Of a DNA stretch of 58,661 bases, positions 28,067-35,250 are shown one piece after another (the stretch's first letter is position 1; each line of letters opens with the position of its first letter). The stretch lies in contig JAPOQD010000061.1 of NCBI GenBank assembly GCA_026710905.1, positions 1-58,661 on the forward strand, read 5' to 3'. The notes below the pieces were generated by a model. That model worked only from the letters and a program-made list of their open reading frames with translations. It searched no databases and was not told where the DNA came from. The stretch is from Halieaceae bacterium (GTDB taxonomy: Bacteria > Pseudomonadota > Gammaproteobacteria > Pseudomonadales > Halieaceae). The translations under genes were made by a program, and so were the position numbers.

Positions 28067-29521
28067 TCAGACAGGCTCCGGTAGCGGAGCTTCCAGCGGT
28101 TTCTGTGCGATATGCCAATACCCGTAAAGGATGGCAATCAACGGGCAAAGATAGTTGAAGAAGGCGAACGGAGCGTAGCTGAAAGTGCTCACTCCCAGGG
28201 TGGCGGCCATGTAGGCGCCACAGGTATTCCAGGGCACCAGAGCGGAAGTCAGGGTGGCGGAATCTTCCAGAGTTCTGGACAGATTCAGCGGCGACAGGCC
28301 ACGGCGCTGAAACTCACTGCGAAACATTCTCCCAGGTACGGTAATGGCGATGAACTGATCGCTGGTGACAACATTGCTGGCCACACAAGTACCCACCGTC
28401 GCCGTCACCAGTCCCCCCGTGCTATGAACCCGCTTCAGGGCGGCGCCGACCAGGTATTCCAGTATACCGACCTTTTCGATGGCGCCGCCGAAAGCCATGG
28501 CGCAGATAATCAGGGCGCAGGTATTGAGCATGCTGATGAGACCGCCCTTGGAGAGGAGTTGGTCCATGAATTCGTTGCCGCTATTGGCGGTGTAGCCGTT
28601 GAACAGGCTGATCCATACCCCCTGCATCAGCTGCATTGCCCTGGGGATGTCCGCTTGATCGGCCAGCGCCAGGGTAGCGGGGGCCTGAAACACGAGCGCA
28701 AACAGTATCCCCACCAGGGCGCTGATCATGATCGAGGCCAATGCAGACACCTTGCGATACGACAGGAACAACATGATGAATAGCGGCAGGAACAAATACG
28801 GCCCGATGTTGAACTGCTGCCCCAGGCTGTAACGCAGTTCGGCAATCTGCTGCGGTGAGGAAACGGAGCCCCCACCAAACAGGCTCAAGGCGATGAGCGC
28901 CAGCACGAAGCTCGGTACCGTGGTCCACAGCAAATGGCGGATGTGTGCGAACAGGTCCACACCGGCGATGCCGGAGGCAAGATTGGTGGTATCCGAGAGG
29001 GGTGACAGTTTATCCCCCAGGTAAGCGCCCGAAATGATAGCGCCGGCGGTGATCCCGGGGGACAGGCCAAAACTGGCGGCAATGGCCATCATGCCGATAC
29101 CAATAGTGCCTGCCACCGTCCAGGATGAACCGATGCTCACGGCAGTAATGGCGCAAAGCACTGCGGTGGCGGCGTAAAACATGGAGGGAGAGAGGATATC
29201 GACCCCGTAGTAGATAATAGCGGGGATGACTCCCGCAAGAATCCAGGAGCCGATCAGCATACCGACCGACATCAGAATCAACAGGGGTCCCAGGCACAGG
29301 CGGATGCCTTGCAAAATACCCTGCTCTACTTCTTTCCATGACCATCCTGCCCCCATCGCCACCAGCCCCACGAACCCGGCGCTGAGAAGCAAGGCGATCT
29401 GGTTGGCGCCATAGGAGGAGTCTGAGCCAAACAGATAGACAGAGCAGGCCAAAAGGCTGATGAGAAGGAGGATGGGAGCTATGGCCCGTACCGGTGTAAG
29501 GATTTTGTCTTCACGCGCCAT
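28067..29521 (-). CDS. nhaC: Na+/H+ antiporter, NhaC family
   Basis: Inner-membrane antiporter for sodium and pH homeostasis, fitting a saline habitat. 484 aa with about 11-12 hydrophobic spans. NhaC-type marks are GISGAYLGDKLSPLSDTTNLA-like (here SGAYLGDKLSPLSDTTNLAS), ITAVSIGSSWTVAGTIGIG, and near the C-terminus CVASNVVTSDQFIAITVPGRMF and ALVPWNTCGAYMAATLGV. Monocistronic; converges on epmA and is divergent from pntAA. Confidence 0.93.
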   Translation of the reverse strand: MAREDKILTPVRAIAPILLLISLLACSVYLFGSDSSYGANQIALLLSAGFVGLVAMGAGWSWKEVEQGILQGIRLCLGPLLILMSVGMLIGSWILAGVIPAIIYYGVDILSPSMFYAATAVLCAITAVSIGSSWTVAGTIGIGMMAIAASFGLSPGITAGAIISGAYLGDKLSPLSDTTNLASGIAGVDLFAHIRHLLWTTVPSFVLALIALSLFGGGSVSSPQQIAELRYSLGQQFNIGPYLFLPLFIMLFLSYRKVSALASIMISALVGILFALVFQAPATLALADQADIPRAMQLMQGVWISLFNGYTANSGNEFMDQLLSKGGLISMLNTCALIICAMAFGGAIEKVGILEYLVGAALKRVHSTGGLVTATVGTCVASNVVTSDQFIAITVPGRMFRSEFQRRGLSPLNLSRTLEDSATLTSALVPWNTCGAYMAATLGVSTFSYAPFAFFNYLCPLIAILYGYWHIAQKPLEAPLPEPV

Positions 29522-29970
29522 GCCAGTATCCCTTCAGCATCGACATTGCCGAATTCAGCATACACCACCGGGCCGCGCCGTGCTCACAGCGAGGATGAGG
29601 GCACGGGGGCGTAGGGGCCCAGTGCCCGGAGGGTGCGAGACGGTGCAATTTTCCACCCTGGTGGGCTTGTCATTGATCATTCCCGGCTGTGTACTGCAAC
29701 AGTGGGGCCGCCGATAACGCTTATGATATAGTCGGCAGTTCCGCAACGTGATATTGCCGCATTCAGCCAATCCGGGAAGTGCTCCGGTTCGAGGCGTTTC
29801 CCAAAGGGTCCAGCCGTTCCAGGTCCAGGGAAAACCAGTAAGCAACGGGTTGCTTTTTGAGAGTTCCCACAGGGCAGATGAAAGCGAAGAAAGTGGGCAG
29901 AGTAACTACCGGGGCTGTACCGCGGCATGGGCCGGGGCGGCACGCATTGAGAAAATGAGGCGATGGAAAC
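29522..29970. other. Intergenic region between nhaC and pntAA
   Basis: About 450 bp with no supportable gene; it must hold both divergent promoters. It contains one 18-mer repeat on the minus strand (29617-29634, ACCCTCCGGGCACTGGGC). A TATGAT at 29722-29727 could be a -10 box for pnt but lacks a good -35. A small hairpin with a T-run lies at 29840-29858. Confidence 0.45.
29840..29858 (+). terminator. Weak terminator-like hairpin in the pntAA leader
   Basis: AAGCAA-CGGG-TTGCTT followed by TTT, about 112 nt before the pntAA start. The 6-bp stem has only two G-C pairs, so it would terminate poorly on its own; it could be part of an attenuator. Confidence 0.25.
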
Positions 29971-31113
29971 ATGCGCATAGGGGTACCACGGGAAACCCAT
30001 CCCGGTGAAAATCGAACGCCGATCATTCCGGCTGTAGCGAAGAAGCTGGTGGCTTTGGGAGCGCAAGTCGCCATCGAGAGCGGCCTGGGTCTGGGTTCGG
30101 GCTATGCCGATGGCGAATACACGGCGGCAGGAGCCGATTTGGCCACTGACCGCGAGGCGCTATTGGGCGGCGCCGACCTGGTGCTGCGCTTGCGCAAACC
30201 CGAATTGGCGGAAGTATCACAGTTGAAAAATGGCGCTATCCATATCAGCTTCCTCGACCCCTTCAACGAGCCCGAGTTGATTCACGCGTTCACGGCGCAA
30301 GCGGTTACCGCAATCAGCATGGAGATGATTCCCCGTACCACTCGCAGCCAGAAGATGGATGCGCTGAGTTCCCAGGCCAACCTGGCCGGCTATGTGGCCG
30401 TGATGCTGGCGGCCCGGCAGCTGCCACGAATTTTCCCGATGATGATGACCCCGGCAGGAACTCTCAAACCCGCCAGGGTGTTTGTCATCGGTGCCGGTGT
30501 GGCGGGTCTGCAGGCCATCGCCACCGCCAAACGCCTCGGGGCCAGGGTGACAGCGTTCGATACCCGGCCGGTAGTGGCGGAGCAAGTGAAGTCACTGGGG
30601 GCAAAGTTTCTCGAAATTGATTTGGGAGAAACCGGACAGACCGCCGCTGGTTATGCCAGGGAGTTGACTCCCGAGCAGGTGCAGATGCAACGCTCCGCCC
30701 AGCAGACCACCATTGCCCAATCCGATGTGGTCATCACTACCGCCCAGGTATTCGGCCGCAAGGCGCCGCTGTTGGTGACTGGCGAAATGGTTGAGGCCAT
30801 GGCCCCTGGCTCCGTGGTGGTGGATATGGCCGCCGAGAGTGGCGGCAACGTCGAGGGCTCGGTGGCGAACGAGGTGGTGGAAATCGGCGGGGTGAAGGTC
30901 ATCGGTTACGCCAATCTCGCCAACCAGGTGTGCCGGGACGCCAGTCAAATGTACGCCAACAACCTGTTCAACCTGGTGGAAGACTGTTGGGACAAGGATA
31001 AGCAGTGTTTCGGGATAGACTTCGAACACGACATTTTACCCGGTTGCATCATCACCCATGCGGGTGAAGTTACGCACGAAACCATCAAGAACCATCTGTC
31101 GGGGGGCACGTAA
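29971..31113 (+). CDS. pntAA: NAD(P) transhydrogenase alpha subunit, part 1
   Basis: NAD(H)-binding domain I of the proton-translocating transhydrogenase, which passes hydride between NADH and NADP+ driven by the proton gradient. 380 aa from ATG 29971. Marks: MRIGVPRETHPGENRTPIIP, SLLAPxxNP-type helix, RSQKMDALSSQANLAGYVAV, and Rossmann loop VIGAGVAGLQAIATAKRLGARV. It lacks membrane segments: this is the split-alpha form, with the membrane part in the next gene (overlap of 1 nt, TAATG). Confidence 0.96.
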   Translation: MRIGVPRETHPGENRTPIIPAVAKKLVALGAQVAIESGLGLGSGYADGEYTAAGADLATDREALLGGADLVLRLRKPELAEVSQLKNGAIHISFLDPFNEPELIHAFTAQAVTAISMEMIPRTTRSQKMDALSSQANLAGYVAVMLAARQLPRIFPMMMTPAGTLKPARVFVIGAGVAGLQAIATAKRLGARVTAFDTRPVVAEQVKSLGAKFLEIDLGETGQTAAGYARELTPEQVQMQRSAQQTTIAQSDVVITTAQVFGRKAPLLVTGEMVEAMAPGSVVVDMAAESGGNVEGSVANEVVEIGGVKVIGYANLANQVCRDASQMYANNLFNLVEDCWDKDKQCFGIDFEHDILPGCIITHAGEVTHETIKNHLSGGT

Positions 31114-31400
31114 TGGTACCTGCTGAAGTTTTTCTCACTTTTATCCTGATGCTGTCCATCTTCCTGGGCCTTGAATTGATCCACAAGGTGCCAGCAACGC
31201 TGCACACCCCCTTGATGTCCGGCTCCAACGCAATTTCAGGTATTACCCTGGCCGGCGCTGTCGGCCTGGCCGGAACCGGTCAGCAGGACCTGGCCAATTG
31301 GCTGGCTGCGGGGGCTGTGGCTCTGGCCTCCATCAACGTAGTGGGCGGCTACCTGGTGACCGACCGCATGCTGGCCATGTTCAGGAAGAAGGGAGACTGA
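31113..31400 (+). CDS. pntAB: NAD(P) transhydrogenase alpha subunit, part 2 (membrane)
   Basis: 95-aa membrane subunit, equal to the C-terminal hydrophobic part of enteric PntA. Three spans (about 5-25, 40-60, 65-88), and the conserved HTPLMSGSNAISGITLAGA segment lies between the first two. Overlaps pntAA by one base and is followed 5 nt later by pntB. Confidence 0.95.
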   Translation: MVPAEVFLTFILMLSIFLGLELIHKVPATLHTPLMSGSNAISGITLAGAVGLAGTGQQDLANWLAAGAVALASINVVGGYLVTDRMLAMFRKKGD

Positions 31401-31405
31401 CGGGT

Positions 31406-32758
31406 ATGGATACCGCAATACAATTCGTCTACGTGCTTTCCGCGGCGTTGTTTGTCTACGGGCTGAAACAACTGGGCTCCCCGGCGACAGCACGGCGCGG
31501 CAATCTGGTTTCCTCGCTGGGTATGTTGTGCGCCGTGGTGGCCGCACTATTGGATCAGGGCATTGTTGAGTATCAATGGATTTTAGCCGGTTTTGTGGTG
31601 GGTGGGCTGCTGGGCGCTGCCGCGGCGCGTCTGGTGCAAATGACCGCCATGCCGGAAATGGTCGCCCTGTTCAATGGCTTCGGCGGTATGGCCAGCCTGT
31701 TGGTGGGCTGGGCGGCGCTGGAGGGAGATGCTTCCACCTTCTCGCTTATTACCATCGTCCTGTCCATCTTTATCGGCGGGCTAACCTTCACCGGCAGCCT
31801 GGTGGCCTATGGCAAGTTGAGCGAGACGATCGGCAGTGGCGCGGTTCTGTTCCGAGGACAGCAAATCGTCAACAGCCTGCTGGTGGCCGCCATGTTCGGC
31901 AGCGCCGTCATGTTCGTGAACGAGCCAGGCAACGCCCAATGGCTCTATATCCTGGTGGGTGTGGCGCTGCTGTTTGGCATCATGGCCGTCATTCCCATCG
32001 GCGGAGCGGACATGCCGGTAGTCATCTCCCTGCTGAACAGTTATTCCGGGCTTGCCGCCTGCGCCGCGGGTTTCGCCATCAACAACAATATCCTGATCGT
32101 GGCGGGCTCCCTGGTGGGCGCCAGCGGTATCGTCCTGACTCGCATCATGTGCAAGGCCATGAACCGCTCCCTGGCCAATGTGTTGTTTTCCGGCTTCGGC
32201 TCGGTCGCCACGGCCACCACCAAGGTAAGTGGGGAGGTCAAGCCGATTAACGTGGAGGACGCCTACTACGTTCTGGAGGCTGCCAGTAATGTCGCAATTG
32301 TGCCGGGTTACGGTATGGCGGTGGCCCAGGCCCAGCATGTGGTCAAGGAATTGCAGGAGTTGCTGGAGAGTAACGGTTGTGAGGTCAACTACGGTATTCA
32401 TCCGGTAGCGGGCCGCATGCCGGGACATATGAATGTACTGCTGGCGGAAGCCGACGTGTCCTACGATTTGCTGATGGAAATGGACGACATCAATCCGCGT
32501 ATGGAAACCGTGGATGTGTGTATCGTCATCGGCGCCAACGATGTGGTCAACCCGGCTGCCCGCGAAATCGAATCCAGCCCGATTTACGGTATGCCGATCA
32601 TCAACGTGGATCATGCCCGCAGCGTGTTTGTGCTCAAACGGTCCATGGCGTCCGGCTTTGCCGGCATCGAAAATCCCCTGTTCTACAAGGATAATACCCG
32701 CATGCTGTTCGGTGACGCCAAGGAATCCATCGGCGCATTGATACGCGAGTTTGACTAG
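31406..32758 (+). CDS. pntB: NAD(P) transhydrogenase beta subunit
   Basis: Carries the rest of the proton channel (about eight N-terminal spans) and the NADP(H)-binding domain III. 450 aa from ATG 31406, with GGGAG upstream. Domain III shows VPGYGMAVAQAQ, GIHPVAGRMPGHMNVLLAEA, the IGANDVVNPAA nucleotide loop and NVDHARSVFVLKRSM. The three-gene order pntAA-pntAB-pntB is the common split form. An 18-bp tandem array begins 12 nt after the stop. Confidence 0.96.
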   Translation: MDTAIQFVYVLSAALFVYGLKQLGSPATARRGNLVSSLGMLCAVVAALLDQGIVEYQWILAGFVVGGLLGAAAARLVQMTAMPEMVALFNGFGGMASLLVGWAALEGDASTFSLITIVLSIFIGGLTFTGSLVAYGKLSETIGSGAVLFRGQQIVNSLLVAAMFGSAVMFVNEPGNAQWLYILVGVALLFGIMAVIPIGGADMPVVISLLNSYSGLAACAAGFAINNNILIVAGSLVGASGIVLTRIMCKAMNRSLANVLFSGFGSVATATTKVSGEVKPINVEDAYYVLEAASNVAIVPGYGMAVAQAQHVVKELQELLESNGCEVNYGIHPVAGRMPGHMNVLLAEADVSYDLLMEMDDINPRMETVDVCIVIGANDVVNPAAREIESSPIYGMPIINVDHARSVFVLKRSMASGFAGIENPLFYKDNTRMLFGDAKESIGALIREFD

Positions 32759-32770
32759 CCGCAAGATTGT

Positions 32771-32896
32771 ACCCTCCGGGCACACGGCACCCTCCGGGCA
32801 CATGGCACCCTCCGGGCACATGGCACCCTTCGGGCACACGGCACCCTTCGGGCACACGGCACCCTTCGGGCACACGGCACCCTCCGGGCAAATGGC
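32771..32896 (+). repeat. Tandem array of seven 18-bp units downstream of pntB
   Basis: Seven head-to-tail copies of ACCCTYCGGGCACAYGGC without spacers. Units 1-3 and 7 have CTCC, 4-6 have CTTC; units 2, 3 and 7 have CAT or AAT in place of CAC. It starts 12 nt after the pntB stop. 18 bp is a multiple of three, so all frames stay open through it. This is not a CRISPR: there are no spacers. Confidence 0.97.
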
Positions 32897-33099
32897 GGCT
32901 GCTGCACCACCCAATGGCGCCAGCCGGTTGAAGACTGTTCACATACTTGTCAGTTCATCCTGTTTGTACCACAATCCTTGCCTGGGGTGAGCGCACTCCG
33001 CTCCCGATTCACGCGCCGGGCCAAAAGTAGCGTAAGGCTCCAAATTCCTGCCCATCGCCCGTAGCGCACAACAAACAAAAAATTCAAGGTAACGCCGAC
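32897..33099. other. amtB upstream region
   Basis: About 200 bp between the array and amtB. It should hold the amtB promoter. A GG-N10-GC spacing at 33018-33031 is only a weak sigma-54 candidate, and a TGCACCA-N5-TGGCGC dyad at the edge of the array is a poor NtrC site. The last 40 bp before the start are A-rich. Confidence 0.3.
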
Positions 33100-34476
33100 A
33101 TGAACATCAAACCACACTGTTTTCCCGGCCTTGGCCGATGGGGTCGCCACAGCTTGGTTGGGCTGGCCATTCTTCTCCTGTGCCTCCCCCTGGGAGCGCA
33201 GGCGGCGGTCGAGGAAGAAACGCAATTCGTGCTGAACAGCTTTTCGTTTCTGATTTGGGGCGTACTGATAATGTGGATGTGCGCTGGATTCACCATGCTG
33301 GAATCAGGCTCGGTGCGCACCAAGAACGCCTCGGTGATCTGCCTGAAAAACATCGGCCTGTATTCCATAGCCGGTCTGATGTTCTACCTGGTTGGTTACA
33401 ACCTCATGTATGTCGGTGTCGAAGAGGGTGGCTGGTTCGGCTCGCTGCAATTCCTGTACGGCGTTTCCGAGGATGAGATTGCGCTGCTGAATGGCCAGGA
33501 AGAAGCCCTCTCCAGTGTTGTCGCCAACGGCTACTCCACCATGTCGGACTGGTTTTTCCAAATGGTGTTCGTGGCGACAACGGCATCCATTGTTTCTGGC
33601 ACCCTCGCCGAGCGGGTCAAGCTGTGGTCATTCTTCCTGTTCATCGTGGTACTGACGGCCCTCATCTACCCGGTGGTCGGCGCCTGGACCTGGGGCGGTG
33701 GCTGGCTCAGCGCAATGGGCTTCCAGGATTTTGCCGGCTCGACTATCGTCCACTCGACCGGCGGCTGGGCGGCGCTGGCCCGGGCCATGGTGGTCGGCTC
33801 CAGAAAAGGCAAATTTCGCGAAGACGGCAGCGTCAAGCCGACCCCGCCGTCGAACGTACCCGTGGTTACCCTGGGCGTGTTTATCCTCTGGATGGGTTGG
33901 TTCGGTTTCAACGGCGGCTCACAACTGGCGCTGGGCGGGGCCGCCGATGTGGTAGCCATCAGCAATATTCTTGCCAACACCAACCTCGCCGCCGCCGCTG
34001 GTGTGGTCACCGCCATCGCGATTTCGCGGCCCATTCTGGGGCGTGTTGACCTTTTGGCCGGCCTCAACGGCGCCATCGCCGGTCTGGTCGCCATCACCGC
34101 AGGCCCCGACATTGTTGATCACAATTGGGCCATTATCATCGGCGCGGTGGGCGCAGCCATTTGCGTTACCGGCCTCAGGTTCATGGAGCAATTGAAGATT
34201 GATGATGTGGTGGGCGCGGTTCCGGCTCACTTGTTTGCCGGTATCTGGGGCACGCTGGCGGTGTGTATCGCTGCCGGCGGCGACCCGCTGGTGCAACTGA
34301 CCGGTATTTTGGCGGTTGGCGTGTTCGTATTCACCAGCTCGTTGCTGACCTGGATGGTCATAGAAAGAACCCTTGGAGCTCGTATCTCCCCGGCTGTCGA
34401 AGAACTTGGGCAGGACGTGGCGGAACTGGGTATTGAAGCCTATCCCGAATTTGTGGTCATGCCGGACAATGAATAA
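33100..34476 (+). CDS. amtB: Ammonium transporter AmtB
   Basis: Trimeric inner-membrane channel for ammonium/ammonia. 458 aa, with an N-terminal signal peptide (LVGLAILLLCLPLGAQA) as in enteric AmtB, then 11 spans. Twin pore histidines are in IVHSTGGWAAL and PAHLFAGIWG; the gate region has AGFTMLESGSVRTKN and GWFGFNGGS. The PII gene glnK, which normally precedes amtB, is absent; the upstream neighbour is pntB and the downstream one encodes a STAS protein. A four-unit 18-bp array follows 12 nt after the stop. Confidence 0.96.
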   Translation: MNIKPHCFPGLGRWGRHSLVGLAILLLCLPLGAQAAVEEETQFVLNSFSFLIWGVLIMWMCAGFTMLESGSVRTKNASVICLKNIGLYSIAGLMFYLVGYNLMYVGVEEGGWFGSLQFLYGVSEDEIALLNGQEEALSSVVANGYSTMSDWFFQMVFVATTASIVSGTLAERVKLWSFFLFIVVLTALIYPVVGAWTWGGGWLSAMGFQDFAGSTIVHSTGGWAALARAMVVGSRKGKFREDGSVKPTPPSNVPVVTLGVFILWMGWFGFNGGSQLALGGAADVVAISNILANTNLAAAAGVVTAIAISRPILGRVDLLAGLNGAIAGLVAITAGPDIVDHNWAIIIGAVGAAICVTGLRFMEQLKIDDVVGAVPAHLFAGIWGTLAVCIAAGGDPLVQLTGILAVGVFVFTSSLLTWMVIERTLGARISPAVEELGQDVAELGIEAYPEFVVMPDNE

Positions 34477-34488
34477 CGGCAATGTTGC

Positions 34489-34560
34489 ACCCTTCGGGCA
34501 CACGGCACCCTTCGGGCACACGGCACCCTTCGGGCACACGGCACCCTCCGGGCACAGGGC
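34489..34560 (+). repeat. Tandem array of four 18-bp units downstream of amtB
   Basis: Three identical copies of ACCCTTCGGGCACACGGC and a fourth with CTCC and CAGGGC. Same unit, orientation and 12-nt distance from the upstream stop codon as the array at 32771. It ends 24 nt before the STAS gene, so the array lies directly in front of that gene's ribosome-binding site. Confidence 0.96.
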
Positions 34561-34584
34561 CACTACGGAAATAATGGGGGACCG

Positions 34585-34929
34585 ATGACAATGAATATGC
34601 CGATGGACCGACAGAATGGAATTTTGACGGTCTTTTTCAGTGGGCGCATTGATGGCTCAAATGTCTCCGAGTTTGAAAAAACCGTCATTGCCGCGGTCGA
34701 GGATTGTGACCGCGCCCTGATCATGGACTTTGAGCAACTATCCTTCATCAGCAGCGCCGGTTTGCGCGTAATCCTGATAATCGCCAAGGCCCTGCGCAGC
34801 CAGGATACCGGGCTCTCACTGTGCTCGCTGTCGGATCACGTAGGGGAGATTTTCAGGATCAGCGGGTTCGACAAGGTCCTCACCATCCACTCATCCAGGA
34901 GCGAAGCGCTCGCTGCCGCCGCCGTCTGA
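34585..34929 (+). CDS. STAS-domain protein (anti-sigma factor antagonist type)
   Basis: 114 aa, one STAS domain. The segment MDFEQLSFISSAGLRVILIIAK carries the conserved Ser that partner kinases phosphorylate in SpoIIAA-like proteins. Such proteins usually switch partners by binding an anti-sigma factor or kinase; none is encoded nearby. Start ATG 34585 has GGGGG 4 nt upstream, and ATG 34591 is equally possible. Located behind amtB across the repeat array. Function unknown. Confidence 0.88.
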   Translation: MTMNMPMDRQNGILTVFFSGRIDGSNVSEFEKTVIAAVEDCDRALIMDFEQLSFISSAGLRVILIIAKALRSQDTGLSLCSLSDHVGEIFRISGFDKVLTIHSSRSEALAAAAV

Positions 34930-35250
34930 AGAGACAATAGCTGACGCCGGAGCGGCCGCTGAATGTAACCGTTCTGACAAGAGGTGATAGACTGTGCCGG
35001 GGCCGGAAGCGTGGGGCTGGTTTTCTCGCTCCGGGGGCCATCCATGGCCCATCCCGCGTCCGTCCATGGCGCTAGTCGCGATAAAATCAGCCCCACACTC
35101 CCGTCCAGATAGACTGTGCCAGGGCCGGGAGCACCAGCTTCAAATCATCACTCGAATACCGAACGGTTACCGCTGAATCACTCGCTGTGGCGGGTCGTGC
35201 AACCTGGCGCATTGGCGCCCCGGCACCCTTGGTCCGGGCTGCGCGTCGCC
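34930..35250. other. Intergenic region with a 25-bp direct repeat
   Basis: About 320 bp between the STAS gene and the convergent ABC exporter; no gene seen. GATAGACTGTGCC-R-GGGCCGG-R-AGC occurs at 34986-35010 and again at 35108-35132 (23 of 25 identical, 122 bp apart). A GGCGCC-flanked GC-rich inverted stretch at 35216-35275 may terminate transcription from either side. Confidence 0.6.

Noticed and set aside
32771..32896. CRISPR-like appearance of the tandem array
   Set aside because: Units abut with no spacers, and there are no cas genes.
31781..32914. 377-codon minus-strand frame starting through the 18-bp array (CPxGAV repeats)
   Set aside because: Antisense to pntB; the repeat peptide only reflects the 18-bp unit being a multiple of three. 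A similar artefact covers amtB at 33919-34563.
32907..32925. TGCACCA-CCCAA-TGGCGC dyad as an NtrC site
   Set aside because: Half-site spacing is 7 rather than 5 between GCACC and GGCGC and the right half is mismatched.
33018..33031. Possible sigma-54 promoter for amtB (GG-N10-GC)
   Set aside because: Only the GG and GC dinucleotides fit; the rest of TGGCAC/TTGCA is missing and no good NtrC site is nearby.
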